NCBI GenBank assembly: GCA_935421135.1
Contig: OW285187.1
Location: forward strand, 9,672,001-9,736,000
DNA: 64,000 nucleotides
Source: Bugulina stolonifera
Taxonomy: Eukaryota; Bryozoa; Gymnolaemata; Cheilostomatida; Bugulidae
Direction of reading: 5' to 3'
Shown: in pieces, positions 32,501 through 47,500 of the stretch
How positions within the stretch are numbered: position 1 is the stretch's first letter
Layout: the number at the start of each line of letters is the position of its first letter
Translations under genes and position numbers: made by a program
The notes under the pieces: generated by a model
What the model was told of the DNA's origin: nothing
Seen by the model: only the letters and a program-made list of their open reading frames with translations
Databases searched by the model: none

Positions 32501-35500
32501 TGACATAAGAACCAATTTACATAACACATTACAACATTAGTATGTAGTCCTACCATCACTATTGGCTAATTAAATACACACTTGGGTAGACAACCAAAGA
32601 GACAAGCAGGAAAATAATATCTTGCCTCTGTTAAATTATGGATCACACAACATAATTCCTAACAACTACATGTACATGTACTATGCATTACTTTATAACC
32701 CATCAGTAGTCTATCACTAGTAACTAGCACCTGCCAGAACCTGCCAGCACCTGCCTACCTGGTGTTCTCCACAAGCTGTTCCAGTTCTGACTTGTCCTCT
32801 GCCTTATGTAACTGCTGGAGTTCCAGCACTTTACCCTTCTCATTCTCCAACAGAGTCTTGTACCTCTCCAGCTCTATTCTCTCGTTGGCCAGCTCCTCTA
32901 CCAAATCACTGGCCTGGGTTTCCAGCTTCACTTTCTCATCAATAGCTCCTGAATACAACAAGGTATAGTATGGTACCACAATGTACTGGTGTAATGGGTA
33001 CTTGTTTGAACAGGATGGTACACACAGTAAAACTAGACCATTATATATTGGTGAATTGGTAAATAGACATGCAGTGCCTAATACATTTGACAGAGAATAA
33101 GGTACATTGTGAACCACACAACTGTTTTACAATCATTCTGGAATGAGATGAATTTCCTGCCAGGAAAACTAACTCTAGGAGACTATATTTAGGTCAAGGA
33201 TATGTGCATCAGTTTAGTTTTTGAAGATATTAAACAGTGAGCACCTTGTCTCTTGTCTTCCAGATGTTTACATTTATCATTGAGAGAGATGACCCTCTCC
33301 TGCATGTCCTTATACTCCTGGTCAAAGCTCTCCAGGGCATTGTGGATCTCGCACTGTTTTAGCAGAAACTCTTCTCTCTCTTCAGTAGCGATCTACAAGT
33401 AAATATCAGGAAATAGGAGTTACGCCCACGTAAGAAACAGCACGCAGTCACATGTGTAGCCTACCTGCGGACTTATGACTGTCAACAGTAATGTGACGGC
33501 TGAAGGATCTTAGAACAGATTACAGTTGCTATTTGCTAAACATTACAGGTTATACATGCGGTTACAATTCTAAAAATAGTGAATGGTAAATGTTTTGAAA
33601 TCGAAACTGTGACTGAGGCGATTGGGGTCAGCGTGTTGGGAGCTTTCATCAGCCACCCAACTTCCTAGCCAAAAGTCAACTGGGCACATAGATTGCAGGT
33701 TCCATTACAATAGGCCTACTAAGAAGGAGTCAGTCCACACTTTATACAAAGTTTGAGAATAAGTTCCCACATGATTCAAGGTCCCTAGAGTAGACCCTTG
33801 GGCCAAATATAAACATGACCTTATGACCTGTCAAATGTATTATAAACCCCTAAACTTTGAAGATGCACTAAAACCACTTGAGAAAAGCCCATAAAACAAA
33901 GAGTAGACTAATCATAGACATTACACAATCAGACACAAAGAGCATCCTTAGTTTATAGTTTAGGTTAGTACTTTAATCCCAAGTGGGGTTGTATTACAGT
34001 ACACCACTATCATCTAATTGCCTACAAAGTCTGTATTCCAACTCACAAAATCATGAATATCATTTTGTTCAAATAAAGATTCCTTGACTAAGTTACATCA
34101 ATGTCATTACTGTGTTAGTCATGGCTAGCGGGCCTGTGGATTCATATCTCCTGCATTACTAACATAGATAACTACATTGTCCAGATAATAGCTAATAACA
34201 AGCAGCCAGGTCAAAGGTACTTCTTACCCCAAGGAAATGATGGGACTAAGTGGTGCGTGCTGTTGGCAAACACTACCATGTCATATAAATAAACATTGCA
34301 ACTAACACAATACAAGTTATAGAGTGGTTGAACCTAAATAACTAGTTACTGTCATATCGTACATGTGCAGTGTACATGATGTATATGTATAGAATAATTA
34401 TTTTCATTCCTAGAATTGTTTGGAGATGATGTTTGTTTGAGAAATGCATACAGGTAATAACATTCCCTCCAACTTAGCAGGAAAGAATGCCAGGTATACA
34501 TATTCATTGACCTCCTTGTACTGATGACAGAATTCAATAGTAAAGATAGCAACAGGAGAGATACAGAGCATAATAAACCTCTATAAGGTAAAATGGAACC
34601 CGTCCTCACCAGGTGCTAGCAAGTGCTTGTATATATATATTAATATGTATAACGTGATGCTATACCTTTAGAAGATTAACAAGTTCTTGTTCCCTCTCTG
34701 TCTGTGTGTGCTCAGTGTCTGAGAGTATGAGAGCCTTGAGGTGCTCTATTTGAGTTCTGGCATTCTCCAGCTTATCTGTCTGTGTACAGAGAGATTCCAG
34801 CAGTACCATTCTCTCTGCCCCCAACTGTTCATTCTCCTCAGCTAGCTGATTGACATTACGCTGCAGATCTCCCAACTCTTGGAGTGTGGCCTGTAGCTCT
34901 TCATTTGTACTGTAATAGAACATTACCACTTGAAGTTGTCTCCACCATACAATTAATAATATTTAAACAGTAGTAAATGCATGTAATGAAATGTAATACA
35001 CTCTTACCTAACACAATCAATAATCTACAGTCTACAGTGTGCAGGAAGAATATAGTTTGCTAGATTCTAAGGAAATGTTACTACAATTCCATAGAAACTG
35101 TTTGAAACGCACATAATCCTATTACATAGTGAACAGTTGTTACTGTATATATTTCCTGCACTACATAACACATAATACTGCAATAATATAGTAACTAGGC
35201 ATCCTAATGTCCATAAAATGTACCTGTGTATTCCTTATAACTAGAAATTTAAATAGACTAAGACCGGACAGTGATAGCCTACGTATCTACAGTTGTAGAA
35301 CATGGTGGGGGGGGGGGGCATTGAACAATAATCATAACCCCATGAAGTCTACTGGTTATAATATTTTTTGCTGACTGACATGTCTATTTCACAATGAAGG
35401 TGACTAATAAAAAGTACAAAATCAGCCATTATTTAGGAAATTCCTCTCTAATTTGTATGTAGAGTTACATAAGACACTGATGGTATCGCCAGCATGCAGG

Positions 35501-38500
35501 AAATAGGATATACATTACCATTATAAATGTAGAAGACCGTGAATATTGAGTCAGCATGAAAAACGAAATAGTGGAGTTTGACTTACTATTATATGCATGC
35601 ATATGCTATTAGGCCTACATACACTTCATTAAAATAATAATATATAATACAATGTGTGTATTTCTATAACTTAATACCAGTGACAGGAATGCTGTAATCA
35701 TGCAGGAAAAGTTGGGTATCAAGTATTAGCACATACATGTATGTGAACATGTACAAACATCCACATTATAGTGTATGTATGAACATGTATATTATTAGCT
35801 TGGCATGTCAGTGGGGGTTTAGCCAGTTTATACACTACAAACATGGATGTGCTAGCAGTGCAAATATATGCAGACTTGTGTAATATTTAATCATGGAATT
35901 TAGCTGATGATAATCTTATAATGTGACATAAGATGTGGAGATAGAGAGAGGGTGGGGAGTTATATAATCACATGTAATACAGTATTACTGTGTATAGGGA
36001 GCTAGTGGTGCCCTCTGACTAAGTAAAGTACTAGTCCAGTGTAGAAGTGAACTAGTATTATACTAGTGAACTGTCTAGTCTAGTGATCACTGAGCAACTG
36101 TTATCCCCTACTTAAACTGTCATTACAGAAAAACATTGTGTGAACTGTAATTATTTCTTATTCATAGTGACAGTAATAAAATCAATTTACCTATTGGAGT
36201 TAAATAATATCAATATTATAATGTAACATATATATGCATCAGCTATTAGTATTAGAAGGTTATAGTAGACCTACTGTATACGACTGTACTATACTGGGTT
36301 ATTTGATATAGAGTAACTGTAGTCAAATAAGGTGATATATTGTATGAGTTGCTTGCCCAAAAGCTGATTGTTATAAAAATCTTAGATTTACCAAAATAAT
36401 TGAGATTCTGTGATAAAACTGTTAGGCAGTGATTCTCAGGTGCTTGTATTGTCACACTTTATAACCAGGCTAGTATAAACATGTAGCCTTCCACGTGGCT
36501 AGAGATCAAAGAACGGAGAGGAACTTTACACTATAATTTTGATTTTACTACCGAAGGGCCTGACATTTAGTGACACTGTGCCATGACAATCTGCAATTAG
36601 CACAGCCTACGTAAGAGGAAGTATTGCTATAGTACTACGACTAGTAATCTCCTTTTACCTCTATTAGCAATGATGATGCATTTTCCTGATAATAGTTCAT
36701 AGTTAGAATCAATATCAATATAATGCAATACTGGAGTCCATTCCACTGTATAGAAAGAAGTTATCAAATACCTTCAGATTTGTCAGTTAGATTTTGTAAA
36801 GGAGTGTGGTTTGATTGTGTGGATTGTACAATTATACTGTTTATCATGTATTGATAACCGTATCTTATATAATGAGATGGGGGAAGAAACTTGATAAATA
36901 TTTCATATCTATTTGCTTGAAGTAAATGGTAGCTACTGTAGCCACGACTACAGTAATATGTGGTGTCCCCATCTACCATTATAGTAAACCCTTAGATTGA
37001 CTAAAACAGTAGGTCAGGCTCTTCCAGAAGATTCCCTCAACACGTGTCAAAATTCCAAAAGTAAATTATATATGAAGAGAATTGTTCTCTAGTACATATC
37101 ATTAGATTATTACACATAATTTATAATATGAAATAGCATGTATCATATAGAATAAATTCCTACTAGTAGAGGACTGTAATATATTCTCTACACACTATTG
37201 ATTTGAACAGTGACAGGTGAATAAACAACAAGAATAGAAAATTATTTATTTATCAAGTTTGGGGGTAGCATAGACGGTATTTGGTGATGTTTGTCAGTTT
37301 TGTATGGTTCCCAGTAACCCCATATATCTAATTGTATAAACTATAAACATATCATAGCATATCATTAGGCTGGAACATCAAATTAACCTGTATAGCTAAT
37401 GAAAGATCTCTTTTCACTACTTCAACAACAAACCACAAAAGCATTTCTGGTCACCCCAAATGAAAACAATGGAATGATTGACTAAACCCTCAAGTCTACG
37501 CAATTTATTTCTCAAACATTCCATTTTATATTTATTTACTCTTATAGACTATGTTGACATACTAAAACTGACTTGTATAATTACATTTCAAATGCTTGCT
37601 AGTCTACGAACCTCCCAACCTAAATAGGTAAATTGCAATAGTGGCTCCACTAGAATGCCTAATAATTTGTTTTATAATCCTATTTCTAATGCATGACCAT
37701 ATTACATGCTGAGGTTACTATGGTTTTATATAATATGGTGTTATATTAGTTATCAGGCAATACTATTTACATCAAATAAGAAACAACAGTCTATGCTTTG
37801 GCCTGAGAATGCTTTGCTGCGGTATCATTGTTCCTATAATAATACTGAGAAGGGCTAATATGCCTACAAGTACAATACTCCATTGTGAAGTGCATGTATC
37901 ATAATATCATTTACTAAAACATAATGATCCCTCATCTATGAAAGGTGTGACAGGCTTTTTTCACACTATTCAAATGTATTATGTATTTTCTTATGCAAAT
38001 ATGAAAGAGTTTTATCAAAAAGAACTTTCTAATGACAATAATTAGGGCAAGTTGGGCCCTTAGTTATAAAAAACAGCCCTTGCGTAGGTAAGGGGAGTGT
38101 TTATAAATGGCAGCTTGCAACGGCATGGTTGGCAACAGATTCAGCGTTAGGGGCATTGGCATTTCGAAAGTAAATTATTTAAAACCCCAAATAAGAGCAG
38201 AATTCAAAGCATGTTCTGATTTTGTATCAACTACACTTGCACTCCCACTAACAAATATACACATAGAATAAATTGGTTACAGTACAAACTAGCAGCATGT
38301 GATCAGATCATGGTACGAGTTTTGAGTATTCATAATGTATATTACCTTGCTAAAGATTCACTAGACCGAAATTTGTTACAATGGGAATCAAGGTCGCCAG
38401 TCGATTTGTCGGAAGTGTTACTAGCGTTACGATGGTGCTTCGCGGGTAAGACAGTAATGACTTTACTAGGTGGCGCTAGACTCTGGGCTAGCTCGCTGCC

Positions 38501-41500
38501 TCTTCTCTCTGATAAGCTCTCAGTTAGTTGGCTATCTGTTATACTAATGGAGTTAATATCTGATAGCATATCATTTACATCTCCTTCCTCATCCACATAG
38601 GGTATACCTCCCCCATCCTCCTCTTCCTCCAACCCACTTCTCTCCAGACTCGCTAGTTTAATATCGACGGGTTTGGCTGACGTCAAGAACCCATTTGTCT
38701 TGCTGTGTAATTCTGTAGTACAAGAAGTCAGTAAATCCGTACTACTCGCTTTAAGGGTACCGCTAGTGTTGATATCTGCACTCTCCACAAGTGCAGGTGT
38801 ACTTCCGTCTTTCTGAACGTCTAACAATGTGGTAGATTCCTTCAGATCTTCTCCGCCACATGCTGAGATATCCTTGGTGCTGTCATTGACCTCTACGGTA
38901 TCATCCTGATGTCGGGTAGCAGGACGTGATGGTAAAGAGCTATGACGTTTCTTCTTAGGGGTCGCCCCTGCACATGACAGGAGGGTAGACGAGTTGTTGT
39001 TACCCATATCAGTATAGCTGTTACATCACTTGACACCGAGGTAGTGTTGTAGGCTGCTTGCTGACTCCTACTCCCAAGACTATTCTTACTATCTAGTAGA
39101 CCAGTAGATGGAAGTAGGTGTCAAATGTTGGAGCATGTAGAAGCAGGTACTCTCAGGTGAGCAGGCGGTGTGCAGTGTACACCCTTCCTATTGTAAGATC
39201 TCATGAGTTGTTATTATTCATAACTACCTTCGCACAGGCTCTGAGTCAATAGAATGCCTGCCTATTGCATATCACGCAATGAAGAATAGAAATGCCCGCC
39301 CTGTTCAACTTGCCAATCATGTGCTGAAGCTAATCTGACCATAATGATTATGACATACATCATGCGTATATTCATGTATATTATAATAGCCTAAGCTCCT
39401 TAGTTATATACAATAGTTGCTGCGTAACCAGCTGGAATTTTGGCTGTCGTATATATTATTGTTTATCTATAGATTTAGCAATATCATTTATATTGATAAG
39501 GTGTAGTAGTGACATGTCTAGAGGTGATATTGAAATATGAAGGAGGCTAGATATTATTTGTTGAGATGGATACTCTTGTAACATTCATATGGTGTGGCTA
39601 ATATATATACTTGTAGAAGAGAGTTTAGACCTTTTAGAACAAAAGTTCAAAGGCTATTTATGTGGATTAATGCTTATTCATCCAGCCTCCTTAAGTTTAC
39701 ACATAATTAAATGTTTAACAACAACAAAACAATAATATTTATTGTAGCAGTTCACTGAACCTAGCTAAACTGATTGCAATAGCAAACACAATCTCTCTAA
39801 GATCAGCTTGTAATTGTATCAGATTGTATGAGAAAGAGAATGGGTGGTACAAAGTGAATATAGAAGTGTGTGGCACCCAGGGCCTGTTCAGGACTAAACT
39901 ACTTCAGTACTTGATATTCCTAAATTTAACTGACTCGGATTGGTTGGTTTGAAAAAAATAGCATCATTTGTTTGCTTATCATAATTACAGTGATGTTTGA
40001 AATTTGAGATAGTAGAGTTGAACCTGCCCTTGGTTATTTATTAGACATGTATTATTATATAAATCTACATGAACAGAAGAATTAAATGCAGCTCACATTG
40101 GTCTAAATTATACTAACCCCCAATTTATAAAATACCAGAGAGTCACAATTATTATTATTCTAAATGTACATGTATATCACCAAAAAGGCAGATGTTGATG
40201 TGAAATAAACTGAATGTTGAGAGGCAACAAAACACTTTGTGATTGAAAGCTAAGTGGGTGTCAAGGGTGGAAACTGGCTATATGTCAGAATAACAAGTGA
40301 GTAACGGATATTGTCAGTACTATCACCTTGGCTATCCCCAATGTATTAGCTGTGTGCATAAGATAAAATATCACTCATAAAGATCTCATAAACAGTCATA
40401 AGTGTTACACTTTGAGTTTCAATGGTAGTGCAGTATTGTATAGAAAATGCAAATAAAACTAGGTTAGCTAGTTATTCAGCAGTACTCTTGAATTACATGT
40501 AAATATTGGAGTTGCTCTACCACAACTCGACTAGGAGTGTGGTAAGATAACTCCTACAAGTGTACATTATTTCTGTTTTTAGTAGCCGTGCTCCCTTGAT
40601 GGGATGGAGCTGGCATGAAAATAATCGAGTGTTTTGCACTCTGTACTCAAATTTGTGGGTCCAGGATGAAAATCAGTAGCAGCCGGTGCATAGTTTCTTA
40701 TGTGATAATGATAATTATGGAGTACACAATGTCGTCATGGAATTAAAAGGTAAATTATAATCAAATAAAAACTATTTTTGGAACTAAATTATTCATAAGA
40801 ATATGATTAATGCTCTTATTTTAATGTCATAAACTATTTTATTTTGCTATTTCACAAGAAGAGAAGTAAAGCCATGGCTTGTGGAAAACGCAGTGCAAAT
40901 GTCTAGTAAGCTAATGGCCGAGTTGAGCAGTTCAATCCCGTGTGAGAAATGCGTACTTCCCTTCTGCGTTGGCTAATCAGACTTTGTGAAAACAGTACAA
41001 GTTTTGAAAAAATGTTATCGCCAGTTTAAAAACAGTGCAGTTCAACTGACAGTTTTCCATCGAAATCGACCCAAAGCAACTGCATTGCTGCTGTTCGAGC
41101 ATCAGTGTCCAGCTTTCAAAGATCATCGACAGGTTAATTGTCACTTGATCGTAGAACTTGGGCAAATATAATGATTCTAGTGCTATACTCGACCTTCAAA
41201 ATATCCACGCAGCCATGATATTGGAGCATTTGAAACTCAGGTAATTTATGTACTGTACTATAGTTGTAAACCATGACTTACCTGTATTGACTTTCCTCCA
41301 TTCGAAATATTTTCTCTTGAAGACAAGCCACTGAGATGTCACTAGCATTAGCACCACCACCTATGGTGAGGGTGGCGCTTCTAACCTCCTCACTCTTGGC
41401 ACTGTGATGATCCCACGAAGATTCTATGCCTGGTAAAAAAATAAACCATTAAACCACTTGCATTAAATGTCACTAACCACTCAATCACTTGCATTACACG

Positions 41501-44500
41501 ACACTGGCCCAGAAGAAATAGATGACATTGGACCGAGTCTAGAATATCTACGACACACATGCACTACGCTAATTGATGTCAGGAACAACCACTTATACAC
41601 ATCACACTTAGCTTTAGTTCCGTGTGACACATATTATACTGATCTACATCACTGATTATGAGAGCTAAGGACTAGTGCAGGTAAATGAATACCATGTGCA
41701 GGTTAAACTCAGAACTACATTGAAACCCGTTTTATAAGGTCACATGACATAAGGTCATATGGCATATGGCTCCAGAGATGTGCTGTAGTTTTCCCATGAG
41801 AATATAATAGTCAGTTTTTAATTTAATATTCGTATTTATGGCTATTGGGGAATTCCACCCGCTACCAATAATGGGAGTACAAACTGTACATTGTATATGA
41901 TTCAAATAATAAGGATTTGTCTTCTCATGTGACATTGATGATCATTGATTCCCAGTACCTAATGTATGTTAGATGGGCTAATGATTGGGTGCATTACAGG
42001 CATACAACTGATGGTTGTATGTAGGCCTATGCTATTAGCACCAGAGAAAATAGAAATTCTTGCAATTTTATTGTGAGCGTCTTGGACAGGACAGGAAATA
42101 TTCCAATATCTATCATATTTGTCTCAAATGAATAAATACCCCATGAACTTTCACAGACAGACATACATCTACGACACGATGAGATAACTTCTGCTCCCCT
42201 GTGATCAGTCTATATACCTACCAGGTATATCTGCTGGATTTTCGTTGTCTGCACACAGATCTACAGAGACACCATCCATCACATCCAGGAGACAGGCGGA
42301 AGAACCAGCTGACTTTCTAGAGCACGCTGCCATGTGAACAGGAGTCTTTATAGATGTATTACATGAGATGTCCAGATCATCCTGGAATATACATACATCA
42401 TATCGTTGGATGTGTAGACCTATACATGATATGTATGACCTGCCGTGAACAGTACTACATTCCATGTTTAATAATATTATACCACAACATATGAAAACAT
42501 GTGAGGGGAGAAGTTAGGTACATTACCATAAGAGATAATGAACTATTACTGTACTGTAACTTCAAATGCTCTCAGGAAACTATAATTTACATGTTACATG
42601 CGACTTGCCATGCGTGTAATAATAACATTCAGCTGGAGTTGTCAACCCCACCCCATCTGATATATCATACATGCACAGTTGATTACCATTAGAAGGGTGC
42701 ACAAATTCCATGAATATGCAAATTTAACTTAATCCATTTTTAGCAACCAAACTTGGAATATTTGATTTATTGCCCATAGTATGCCATTGAAAGTTTCTTA
42801 TCAATTGCTAGACCAGGATGTTTTATTATCATAGTATGCCTATATGTGTATTTCTGTAAAAGCAACGTAGGACTTTTTACCTAGCCTACATAATTACAGA
42901 GTCTACATCATGGAAGTTAGATATAGTCTTATTTAGTTATTTTCACGGAAGTACACAGGACTATAGCACACGTACGATTATCAATCAACCACATCTTGAC
43001 TATGTGTTATGGTACAAGCAGGTAGCTCATTCGTACAACACAGGTGGGTGATAACTCCAAAAACACTGCAATGACAGTTGATTGAGTAATGTAGCTAACT
43101 GCACTACATACATCAGTTTCATGACCAGCTAGAGGGGCGCCATTCTCTATAAACACTCCGAGCTCCTCTAGTTTAGACCTGAGTAAACTGTTCTCTTGCT
43201 TCAGTCTAGTCGTCTCCTCCTTCATTGGCTGAGACGGAATCTTACAATGCAAGTTCTTGATCTCTATCTACAAATATAAGCCAAGCTAAAAATAAGTAAA
43301 TACATAGTGAATATCTATTAGACGTCGGTTAAGATGCCTGGCAATTTATATTATATGAAAAAATTAGTTGCAGGTTCAGCATCGAATAACTATAAAATTG
43401 GTGTTGAAGATGATTTGGGTTTGTTTGGTCTGCTGTCCATATAGTCGTGCGTGTAACAGTCTGACATCTACAGTTATAACACACAGTGTATACTACACAA
43501 CTAACCAGCAATTATACTATATGTATGCCTAGTATAACAAAACTCAGAGAGGAGCAATTGGAGTTGTCAGCCCTCCATTGCACTTGTCAATGCATGATAA
43601 TAATAATGCTAGTACATTATTCGTACTATTTTAATACATACTATATGATGGAGAAATACTTATCAGTATAATTAGGGATGTGGAGATTACAGAAGAGGTG
43701 ATAAAGGTGTATGATAAGCTACACAGCCTGTGAACCCAGTAGACCAAACTAATGCGAAGGAGAAATTGCAGTTCTAGGAATACTAATTATCATAATACGT
43801 GGTCGCTTACATGTATTATTGTACATATACACGAACGCTGTGCATGTGCAAATGTGGACATTGTTGATATTCTTATAAGTTAATTCGATGTTCAGCCAAA
43901 TCTTTACTTGAGCATTAGGCTACTAGTATTTGAAGAAGTAAGTATATGAGATGGAGGAACTATAATATGTACATGTACCCAGACTAATTATGAGAGATCA
44001 AGCATTAGCTGATAGTCTCCTGCTGAGTGAACCATTATACATTTTAGTGAAGTAGAAATAGCAATTATCAAGTTATTGGCAGCCTAGAAGGGTAGGGTAA
44101 TGGCTAGTAACGGCTTACTACTATTAGTAATACCCACCACCAATATAGTGCATATTCGGGCTGAATAAACAATACTTAAAATGACTAGAAGACTGTAGAA
44201 GACTATATACTAGTAGCATCCAACACAAGTCTATAATATATATCAAGTGAAAACTGTATGTTATTAATCCTAGACTGTCATACGGTTTCCTCTGAGAATG
44301 ATGTATTAATATACAGTATATAGGACCAATATGTTGTCCTGACTATTTTGATATAGGCTACATGTATTATAATATATCAAGATTTTGTCCATGACATGAT
44401 TGTGTCTACTACCAGTTAGTTATATATATACCAATCAATTAGCAGTAACTAAACATATCCATACTGTTCAGATATGTAGGCTACATACGATTTGCACGTA

Positions 44501-47500
44501 GGCTCTAACCATAGACCTACATGTATATGTAGGCTACATCAATACTATAATATAGTACAATGTATTAGGTCTGTGTGTGTAACATGTACAAGCGGGCATA
44601 TATGAACTACATGTAGGCTACAATGCACTCCCCTTACCATACTGCCTGTATATTACCTGCTTTCTGTGCAATGCATACTACAGACAGGACAACTATCAAT
44701 TGCAGTCAGTCTAATATTATGCCTACCTTATATTTCTCTATCTCTGCCTTTCTATTTTCTGTAATCTGCACCAATTCAGAAATTCTTCCTTCTAAACCTT
44801 TTTTTTCTTTCTCAAATATAGCCAGAAGTTCTGCGTTGTACGCTAGTGCGTTTGAAGGGGTGGTAGCCCTATTCCGCATACTAGACCTAGGATCCCGTGT
44901 GCCATTGCTTACATTCTGTGAGCTCTGAGCCCTCCTCAATACACTTAGAGATTGCTTGCTGATGTTCTGAATACTGGAGGACTTCTTCATCGCAGACGGC
45001 GGAGAGGCGGAACCATTGGTAGCCATATTGTTAGACTGAGAGTTAATGCGTCTCGAAATATTTACAGGAAGTCTACTCGGGGAGGAGCGTGGAGAACGCT
45101 CTTCTCTATAAATAGAATTAATGAAAGTCATAGATGTACATATTAAAATAGAGATGGGTTGGAAAGGCAGAAGATATGGACCACGCCATGTCACTGAGAA
45201 CAATACAGCCTATTGAGAGAGATACAGGTGAATATGGCAAAAATAATAAACTATAACAGATGCAATACAAACTATGTACTATAGAGTAATGCTCTATTTT
45301 TAATAATTTGGCACCTCTTTAGGGACTGTTATTCAGTTGTCTGAAGGAGTTCCCAAGGGAAGAATTGAAGTAGGCCTAATACAATAAAACACTATCATAC
45401 ATCAGTATATTATGATGTGAAGTTGTGTGGTATGAATACAAACTCTGCAAACACGTGTATCTGCAGAGATATAGCAGAGTTAAAACTGACAGCGTGTATT
45501 ATTTCCACAGTATTGAGAAAACTGACATCTGATGAGAACATAATTACCCTCCAAAAGTTGCAGCATAACAATCTGATAGTCTTGGTGTGTACACTAGAGA
45601 GTGTTTCTACACTAGAGAGTGTTTCGATTACCCGCTTACCCAAGGACGGTCATAATAATAATAAGAATATATATAAGCATTAGCAACACACTACACCAGA
45701 GATTATGATCTCGGCGCACAATAATTATGAAAGGATGTATAAGCCTCTCTCTGAGATAGGCGAACCACTAATCACATCTTAGTCCTTGCTTATGTCAACC
45801 TATTACCATAAACTTTATACTTCATAGAAATAACAAGAGTAATGTTCAGGTCCAAATACCATCACTCTAAATATATATAAATATTTACTATAATATATTT
45901 TTAAATCGCATTACAAGTAGGTTTTGCTAGGTAGAGCCTACTACCGACTACTACAAACTGTTATTTGAAGAGGTTCAATGGTTGCACTGTAGTAGATTGC
46001 TCATACTCAACTAACGGTTGACAGATTTGACTAAGTGATGACTTGAGTCACATATACCAAGTGACTTGAGTATGACTTGACCCTGAGTTGGGTACAGTTT
46101 GGTAGACCCGATGTTTACTTACTTGATAGTGACTTGAGTTTTTCCCAACTGGCTGGTTTGTTTGTTTTTCTGAAGAGAAGATGCTGTGGGTCGACACAAG
46201 TTATCAATACTACTGGCTCTTTTGATAGATTGGTCAGAGCTCTTCAAGTTCTGTACGCTAGTAGCTTTCCTCAGTGGTGAGGCATTAGAGAAGGAAGAGG
46301 GTGATTCACCATTACGTAGAGGGACGGATTTCACTATCTGTGTCTTACGAGGTTCTATATCAGCAAAGTTTACCTAGAGAAACATGTAACTGGATGTTAT
46401 ATTATTCCTTTACAGGTGTTAGCAATGCACCAGAGTGACTACCCCCTTCTATTATGGCTACATAGAATGAGTGAATAACTCTAAAGAGAAAGTAGTTGAC
46501 TTAGTGTCAGAACTAACAGCCTACCCTGAGCAATGTATGTGTACGTTTTAGCTCCCAATACTTACGATCTGAACGAAGCATGACCTCAACTAAGCTACCA
46601 ATTCCGCACTGTTAACAACTAAGAAGCTATTTGTTAGATATTCAATACCAGTTTAAGCAACTGATTTTGAATGAAATATTTCTAATCTATGTCAACACAA
46701 GAGTGTTACTAGTGAATGCAAATGATCATACACTATTATCTGTAATAATTCGATCATAATAGAATATCCCTCTACTATTGAATTTATATTGTAGTTAATA
46801 TGCATCAGTGTGTTTACAAATTGTCTGTTGAATGAAAATTTAATCATTGGTGAATGATGCTATAGCATGCATTGTAGGTAGAATGGAATCAAGTGCAGAG
46901 TTCCTTTCATTCAACCCTGTCTACATGTAGTAAGTATCCCCACCATAATAATGTAATACTAGTATATATAATGTTGTCTAGTGACTGGACTCCTGTGTCC
47001 AACTGACCACAACAACAAATACCTCTGACAAACCTTAGCTTGAAACTATTCTAGATACTACATGTAGATGTAGATGCTTGTAATCACCCACGGTTAGAGA
47101 AGTTGTGTTCCCTCAGAATTAGATGTTTGCTAAACAGTGACCCAATTAGTAGCAGGCAGCAACTTTGTGCTTTTTGGCCATAGCCAGAGTTTTTTCGGTG
47201 AAATTTCAGATGGCGAAGTTGTCTTCTCCATTATATATGGTGTCACCCCCCCCCCAACTCAATTGCCCCAACCACAAATAAAGATCTACATCTACATGCA
47301 AGGCTATATCAAATAGTGCAATACGGCACCTAACAGCTCAATCAGAGGCCAAATCAGTTCACTTTTCAGTAAATAAATGAAATGCTTATCAGATACATAC
47401 ACTTTGTAAAATACGTGTATTATAGTTATCATCTTTACAGTAAGAACATACGACATACAAATACAACACTATCTCCCTATGCAACTCCTCTATATAATAC

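Noticed and set aside
38310..38600. 96-codon plus-strand frame
   Set aside because: It is the antisense shadow of the cytospin alternative first exon.
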